A DNA stretch of 55,449 nucleotides, taken from positions 1 to 55,449 of the forward strand of contig NZ_PVBT01000012.1 in the NCBI RefSeq assembly GCF_002980555.1, read 5' to 3'. The stretch's first letter is position 1. Each line of letters opens with the position of its first letter. The stretch comes from Phyllobacterium myrsinacearum (lineage in GTDB: Bacteria > Pseudomonadota > Alphaproteobacteria > Rhizobiales > Rhizobiaceae). Both the position numbers and the translations under genes were made by a program. Under the pieces are notes generated by a model that had not been told where the DNA came from, made no database searches, and was given only the letters and a program-made list of their open reading frames with translations. Shown piece after piece: positions 50,722-55,449 of this stretch.

Positions 50722-52668
50722 TTACTCACGCGACAGCGCATCAACGGGATCGAGCCGTGCGGCGTTGCGGGCGGGCAGATAACCGAACACAAGACCAACC
50801 GTGATTGCCGAAGCGCTGGCGATCACGATGGAAGCGCCCGTAAAAATCATCGGAAACTCCCCATCTCTCGAGCCAATCCCGCTGCCGGCGGCAAGCGCCA
50901 GGCCGATGCCGAGCGCGGCGCCGGCAAGACAGATTGCCAGGGCTTCGATCTGGAACTGCAGCATGATGTCGATGCGCCGGGCACCGACCGCCATGCGCAA
51001 GCCGATCTCCTTCGTCCGTTCGGTGACGGATACAAGCATGATGTTCATCACCCCGATGCCGCCGACGATCAGGGCAATGGCCGCAACCGAGGTGATGAGC
51101 AGAGTCATGGAGCGCGACGTGTTCTCAAAGGTCTTGCGCAATTGATCGCTGTTGAAGATGAAGAAATCCTTCGTCCCGTGCCGGCGCGTCAGCAGGCTGG
51201 CGACGGCACCCTCCGCAAGCCGGGTATCGACGCTGTCGGAAACCCGGACGGCCAGCCCGTTGAGGCTGGACGCCGGGCCGCTCAGCCGCCCCATCACCGT
51301 CGTATAGGGAAGGAATATCTGCAGGTTGCGGCCGGCTTCACTGGCCCGGCGCGGGGCCAGGATGCCCGAGACCACCATGGGAACCTGCTGAACCAGGATG
51401 ATTTTGCCGATGGGATTGGGGTCATCGGCAAACAGACGCCGCCTGGTGTTGTCGTCAATGACAGCAAGCTGCGATCGTTCCGCGACGCCGTGCCGGTCAA
51501 AAAACCGCCCGCGGCCAAGCTTGAGATTGTTGACCTGGAAATAGCTTTCGCCCACGCCATTGATCTCGGCATTGACAAGCACATTGCCCCGGCGCGCCGT
51601 TCCGGAGGTTGCAAGAACCGGCGATACGCTGTCAATATAGGGCTGCGCCGCAAGTGCCGTCGCATCCTCGGGGGTCAGCGTGTGGATGCGGCTGGCCCGC
51701 TCGTCGCCCCAATCCTGTCCGGGATAGATGCCGATCGTGCTCACACCAAGATCATTGACCTGGGCCAGAACTTTTTGCCTGGATCCTTCCCCCAGTCCAA
51801 CGACGGCCACGACTGCGGCAACCCCGATGATGATTCCCAGCATGGTCAGAAACGTGCGGACACGGTGCGCAGCCATCGAGCGGAACGCCATGGGCAGGGC
51901 CTCGCCGATCCGGTGCCGGAGGCGCGAGACGCCAGCCAAGCGGGTCAGCGACGGCGCGCCAGCCGCCACGGGGCCGTCCATTTGTGCCTTGCGCCGATCG
52001 GCAACGATACGGCCGTCCAGAATCTCGATGATCCGGTCGGCATGGGCGGCGACACTGGCGTCGTGGGTGACAATGATGATGGTATGGCCTTCACGATGCA
52101 GGTCCCGCAGGATCGTCAGCACCGTTTCGCCACTCTTGCTGTCGAGCGCGCCCGTCGGCTCGTCGGCAAGGATGACATGGCCGCCATTCATCAGCGCCCG
52201 GGCGATCGAGACACGCTGCTGCTGCCCGCCCGAGAGCTGGCCTGGACGATGGTGAAGACGATCGGCAAGTCCCAGCCTGTCCAGAAGCGACCGCGCCCGT
52301 TCGCCGCGCGTGCCGGCATTCATCCCGGCATAGATGGCCGGCATCTCCACATTGCCCGCAGCGCTCAGATCTGGCATGAGATGGTAGCGCTGGAAGATGA
52401 AGCCAAAATGGTCCCGCCGCAGGCGCGCCAGTTCATCCGGAGCGAGCCGGGCCGTCTCATGCCCGTCGACACGATAGCTGCCCGAACTCGGCTGATCGAG
52501 ACAGCCGAGAATGTTCATCAGCGTCGATTTGCCCGAACCGCTCGCACCGACGATCGCCACCATCTCGCCCGCAGCGATCGTCAGATCGACCGTGTCAAGC
52601 GCGACAACCGTTTCGTCACCCGATCGGTAGCGGCGCGATACATTGGTGAGTTCAATAAGCGCGGTCAC
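50722..52668 (-). CDS. macB: MacB family ABC exporter, ATPase-permease fusion
   Basis: A 648-residue protein with an N-terminal ATPase (Walker A GASGSGKST, signature LSGGQQQRVSIARAL, Walker B VILADEPTGALD), a membrane span near residue 275, a large periplasmic MacB_PCD domain and three C-terminal spans in the FtsX-like part. It works as a dimer with MacA and a TolC-type protein to expel macrolides, lipids or peptides. It begins with GTG in a GTGA overlap with macA. Confidence 0.95.
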   Translation of the reverse strand: MTALIELTNVSRRYRSGDETVVALDTVDLTIAAGEMVAIVGASGSGKSTLMNILGCLDQPSSGSYRVDGHETARLAPDELARLRRDHFGFIFQRYHLMPDLSAAGNVEMPAIYAGMNAGTRGERARSLLDRLGLADRLHHRPGQLSGGQQQRVSIARALMNGGHVILADEPTGALDSKSGETVLTILRDLHREGHTIIIVTHDASVAAHADRIIEILDGRIVADRRKAQMDGPVAAGAPSLTRLAGVSRLRHRIGEALPMAFRSMAAHRVRTFLTMLGIIIGVAAVVAVVGLGEGSRQKVLAQVNDLGVSTIGIYPGQDWGDERASRIHTLTPEDATALAAQPYIDSVSPVLATSGTARRGNVLVNAEINGVGESYFQVNNLKLGRGRFFDRHGVAERSQLAVIDDNTRRRLFADDPNPIGKIILVQQVPMVVSGILAPRRASEAGRNLQIFLPYTTVMGRLSGPASSLNGLAVRVSDSVDTRLAEGAVASLLTRRHGTKDFFIFNSDQLRKTFENTSRSMTLLITSVAAIALIVGGIGVMNIMLVSVTERTKEIGLRMAVGARRIDIMLQFQIEALAICLAGAALGIGLALAAGSGIGSRDGEFPMIFTGASIVIASASAITVGLVFGYLPARNAARLDPVDALSRE

Positions 52669-53882
52669 AGCATCCCTCCCGTCACCGGCTCGGACAACGG
52701 TCCATCGGCACGCAGCACCACCTCATCTCCGACCGAAAGGCCATCAAGGACCTGTGCCTGCACCTTGTCGGAAAGGCCGATGGTCACGAGGCGCGCTTGC
52801 GATTTGCCGTCCGGCGTCCTGACGCGCACGCGATAACGCCCGTCAGCCTCCGGTTCGGCCAGCGCCGACCAGGGGATCAATGGGGTATCGCTGACCCTGG
52901 CGAGCACGATATTGACCTGCGCCGTCATCAGCGGCCGCAAGGCAGCGACCGGATTGGGCAGTTCCAACAGACCATTATAGTAGATCGCCACCGTGCCTTG
53001 CGGATTTGCCGCGGCCTGGATGCCGGCTTCGCTCGACATGGAGGTCGGGGCGGGCTCGATCTGCGCAAGCACCGCCTCATAACGGGTTTGCCGATCGCCC
53101 AATATCTTGAACCAGACCTTCTGGCCCGGCTTGGCTCTTCCAACATCTGCCTCTGATATTTGAATCTTCATGCGCATCGTGTCGAGCTGGGCCAGGACGA
53201 CGATGGTTGGCACGGTTTGCGCGGAGTTGAGCGTCTGTCCCTGTTTGGTGATCACAGCAATGACGACGCCGTCCATCGGTGCGATGATGCGGGTATATCC
53301 AAGATTGACCCGCGCGGTCTCAACCTCGACACCGGCCTGCACCATCTGCGCCTGCAATGCGGCAACCTCGGCTTCCAGCGTCTTGTAGGCGGCTTCTGCC
53401 GTCTCGACGTCCAGGCGGGAAGCCGCCTTTTGGCTGAGGAGACTGGCCTGGCGGCGATAGACCGTGACGGCCTGGCGAAGCTGGATGGAACGCGCCTTGT
53501 GCTGGGCAGTCACATTGGCAAGCGCGGCCTCGGCGATACGCAGCGCATTGCTCTGCGGCAATGAATCGATTGTGGCAATCAGATCGCCGGCCTTGACCTT
53601 CTGGCCAAGGCTGACATGCAATGCATCGATCTGACCATTGACCTGGGCACCGACATTGACCATGCGCGCCGGCTCCAGGACGCCGTTGGCCAGGACCGTT
53701 TCTTCGATCGAACCGACGACAACCGGTGCGGTCAGCAAACCTGCCTGCTTGTTGTCTTCCAGCATTCCCGTTGCCAAAGCGATCGCAAAGACCACTCCGG
53801 CAAGGGCAAGGGCCCAGACCCATTGTCGCGCCAATCGCTGCGGTAATTTCACGGCATCGCCACCCATGTCACACTTGCTCAT
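52665..53882 (-). CDS. macA: MacA-like periplasmic adaptor of an efflux pump
   Basis: A protein of about 405 residues with an N-terminal membrane anchor (VWALALAGVVFAIALATG), a lipoyl half-motif (VNVGAQVNGQIDALHVSLGQ), a long coiled-coil hairpin (about 100-190, KARSIQLRQAVTVYRRQASL) and a second lipoyl half (GYTRIIAPMDGVVIAVITKQ), the membrane-fusion-protein layout. The start could also be ATG 53867 or a GTG nearby, as none has a clear Shine-Dalgarno. It is the first gene of the efflux operon, divergent from the two-component system. Confidence 0.93.
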   Translation of the reverse strand: MSKCDMGGDAVKLPQRLARQWVWALALAGVVFAIALATGMLEDNKQAGLLTAPVVVGSIEETVLANGVLEPARMVNVGAQVNGQIDALHVSLGQKVKAGDLIATIDSLPQSNALRIAEAALANVTAQHKARSIQLRQAVTVYRRQASLLSQKAASRLDVETAEAAYKTLEAEVAALQAQMVQAGVEVETARVNLGYTRIIAPMDGVVIAVITKQGQTLNSAQTVPTIVVLAQLDTMRMKIQISEADVGRAKPGQKVWFKILGDRQTRYEAVLAQIEPAPTSMSSEAGIQAAANPQGTVAIYYNGLLELPNPVAALRPLMTAQVNIVLARVSDTPLIPWSALAEPEADGRYRVRVRTPDGKSQARLVTIGLSDKVQAQVLDGLSVGDEVVLRADGPLSEPVTGGML

Positions 53883-53895
53883 TCGGCGCCAAATT

Positions 53896-53917
53896 CATCG
53901 CCCGCCTTCAGGCGATG
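53896..53917 (+). promoter_or_regulatory. Inverted repeat in the spacer between macA and the response regulator
   Basis: CATCGCC (53896-53902) and GGCGATG (53911-53917) form a perfect 7-bp inverted repeat within the 137-base divergent spacer. A TTGACG further right (about 53959) could be the -35 of the regulator gene. Binding by the regulator is inferred. Confidence 0.35.
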
Positions 53918-54019
53918 TGAAGGTTGTGTGCAGCTTGTATGGAGATGCCTGTTCCATTCTTGACGTTCACGGTACAAGCGCCTCTTGTGGCACTCATGAT
54001 TGGCAGCGGGAGAAAGGCT

Positions 54020-54715
54020 ATGGAAAATGCATTGATCCTCATTATCGAGGACGAGCCGGAAATCGTGGAGATACTCGAAGTCTATTTCAGCCGCGAAGGT
54101 TTCAGAACCATCAGTGCCAGCGATGGAACGATCGGTCTGGCGCATCACCAGCGCCTCAAGCCGGACCTCATCATTCTGGATGTCAAGCTGCCCGGCCAGG
54201 ATGGCTATGAAGTTCTTGCCGCAATCCGCCGGCGCGGCGATACGCCGGTGATCATGGCGACCGCATTGGCCGAGGACCTCGACAAGCTTCAGGCGCTGCG
54301 GATCGGGGCGGATGACTATGTGGTCAAACCCTATAATCCGCTCGAGGTGGTTGCGCGCGCCAAGGCCGTGTTGCGCAGGGCCACTGGCCGCGACGTCCAG
54401 CAGCCGATGCGCGTGGGGCCATTGACGGTCGATCCGGGTGCCTATCTGGCATCTGTCGAGCACCCGACCGGCCCGGCGGTGCTGGAACTGACACGCACGG
54501 AATTCCGGCTGTTGAGTTACATGGCGCGTTCACCCAATCGCGTGTTCGAGCGCTCGGAGCTTGTCGATGCCTGTTTGCCGGAAGGCGAGGCGCTTGAGCG
54601 CACCGTCGACAGCCATATGAGCAATCTCAGACGTAAGCTTGCCGCCGCCGGGGCTGACCGGCTCCTGTCGGGCGTTCGCGGCGTCGGCTACAGGCTGGCG
54701 GATCATTTTGGCTAA
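54020..54715 (+). CDS. OmpR-family response regulator (BaeR-like)
   Basis: A 231-residue response regulator with an intact receiver: acidic pocket E10/D11, phosphoacceptor D54 (IILDVKLPG), T81 and K103 (VVKPY). The C-terminal winged helix (LTRTEFRLLSYMARSP, TVDSHMSNLRRKL, GVRGVGYRLADHF) is typical. It contrasts with the degenerate receivers at 7161 and 20435. GGGAG precedes the ATG at 54020. It probably controls the divergent efflux operon and forms a pair with the kinase that follows. Confidence 0.93.
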   Translation: MENALILIIEDEPEIVEILEVYFSREGFRTISASDGTIGLAHHQRLKPDLIILDVKLPGQDGYEVLAAIRRRGDTPVIMATALAEDLDKLQALRIGADDYVVKPYNPLEVVARAKAVLRRATGRDVQQPMRVGPLTVDPGAYLASVEHPTGPAVLELTRTEFRLLSYMARSPNRVFERSELVDACLPEGEALERTVDSHMSNLRRKLAAAGADRLLSGVRGVGYRLADHFG

Positions 54716-55449
54716 GAGCCTGATCACAAAACTGGTCATTGCCATGAGCGTTCTGACGCTGTCGGCTCTGGCCTTGCTGGCGTTTGGCTGGTTCATATAT
54801 GCCTATTATGTCTATGACTGGCTCTTTCCGGAGGCGACCTACACTGAATTATGGAGCGCCAGCGATGCAGTGGCGCTTGGTCTCATCCTGGCGCTCGGCC
54901 TGATGGGAGCCATCATCGTCGGCTGGCGGCTCGCCCAAAATGTCGTCCGGCCGCTCAAATCCATCGCCAAGGCCGTCCGTACCATTGCCGGCGGCGACTT
55001 TTCGGCGCGCGCCGAGACGATTCATTCGCCATTTGGCGAGGCCGAGAGCCTGATTGCCGACTTCAATGCCATGGCTGCACGGCTGGAGAATGCCGAGATT
55101 GAACTTCGCTACTCGAATTCCGCCATTGCGCACGAACTGCGAACACCGCTGACGATTTTACGCGGCCGGCTGCAGGGACTGGCCGATGGCGTGTTTACCC
55201 CGGCACCGGAAATCTATCGGCGGCTGCTTGCCCATGTCGAAGACCTTGCCCGTATCGTTGAGGATCTGAGGGTCCTCGGCCTGTCCAATGCGGGTCAGCT
55301 CGAACTCAAGCTCGACAGAGTCGACCTGGCTGAAGAAGTGGACGCAGTGACAGCTTCGGTTGACCAGGATCTTTCAGGGTCAGGCATTATCCTCAAACGC
55401 GATCTTGGCCGTGCGATCACCTTTGCCGACCGGGCCAGAATCCGCCAGG
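54708..55449 (+). CDS. Sensor histidine kinase (BaeS-like), truncated by the window end
   Basis: About 247 residues of an inner-membrane kinase are visible. Two hydrophobic segments (VLTLSALALLAFGWFIYAYY and ALGLILALGLMGAIIVGWRL) flank a short periplasmic part, followed by a HAMP domain (NVVRPLKSIAKAVRTIAGGD) and the H-box A-I-A-H-E-L-R-T-P-L. The catalytic ATPase domain lies beyond the window. A TTG at 54708 overlapping the regulator stop is the likely start; ATG 54744 is the alternative, which would cut into the first span. Confidence 0.88.
   Translation, partial: MAKSLITKLVIAMSVLTLSALALLAFGWFIYAYYVYDWLFPEATYTELWSASDAVALGLILALGLMGAIIVGWRLAQNVVRPLKSIAKAVRTIAGGDFSARAETIHSPFGEAESLIADFNAMAARLENAEIELRYSNSAIAHELRTPLTILRGRLQGLADGVFTPAPEIYRRLLAHVEDLARIVEDLRVLGLSNAGQLELKLDRVDLAEEVDAVTASVDQDLSGSGIILKRDLGRAITFADRARIRQ

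Noticed and set aside
51142-52836. A 564-codon plus-strand ORF opposite macB
   Set aside because: The opposite strand encodes an unmistakable MacB with all ABC motifs.
1-55449. CRISPR arrays, tRNA or rRNA genes and insertion sequences
   Set aside because: No array of regularly spaced repeats, no cloverleaf-like sequence, and no transposase or terminal inverted repeats were noticed on reading.

Overview
The window looks like the transfer and accessory half of a large repABC-type conjugative plasmid (or chromid) of an alphaproteobacterium, most likely order Hyphomicrobiales/Rhizobiales (Brucellaceae- or Phyllobacteriaceae-like). The reasons are a RepA/RepB partition pair with a repABC-type counter-transcribed RNA signal, a complete VirB/VirD4-like conjugation system, two DUF1344 proteins, PotABCD-type import genes and high-GC coding sequence. 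No IS element, CRISPR array, tRNA or rRNA was seen. repC is not in the window; it should lie just before base 1.

Layout. (1) 1-2.7 kb: candidate antisense ctRNA, repB, repA and a 17-bp repeat in front of each partition gene. (2) 3.2-6.4 kb: VirD2-superfamily relaxase, a small ORF, a candidate oriT (9-bp hairpin abutting TATCCTG/C) and an XRE regulator. (3) 6.5-22.1 kb: an accessory island. Two paralogous PhoB-like regulators with degenerate receiver domains bracket an alpha-oxoamine synthase, a GNAT acetyltransferase, an M81 (MlrC-like) metallopeptidase, a Pot-type ABC importer, a GntR/FCD repressor, a class III aminotransferase, a ThDP enzyme and an SDR. A MarR-like regulator and a small ORF follow. 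(4) 22.3-29.2 kb: plasmid housekeeping genes DUF736, DUF2493, Toprim, ParB-like and DUF932, several with structured leaders. (5) 29.5-43.1 kb: a continuous VirB/VirD4 operon read leftward with many 4-nt ATGA overlaps. (6) 43.1-48.7 kb: AT-rich regulatory gap, two DUF1344 genes, a DUF4337 gene, a Tyr/Gly-rich secreted protein, and a decayed stretch with a frameshifted ORF whose N-terminus resembles an F-box. (7) 49.1-55.4 kb: MacA-MacB-NodT efflux operon with a divergent BaeSR-like two-component system; the kinase runs off the end.

How it fits together. A quasi-palindrome with core ACTAGAGT occurs five times: near the relaxase, at the XRE promoter, in the virB6-virB8 gap and twice before the virB operon. 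This suggests one regulon, perhaps controlled by the XRE protein. In the accessory island a TGTTGCAACA palindrome lies before the first receiver-type regulator and twice before the aminotransferase operon, with a variant before gntR; it is the obvious candidate operator of the GntR protein and ties the island into one uncharacterised uptake and catabolism (possibly signalling) system.

Limits: all calls come from reading the sequence and supplied translations. Families are recognised by motif and general resemblance, not by search. Substrates of the island are unknown.
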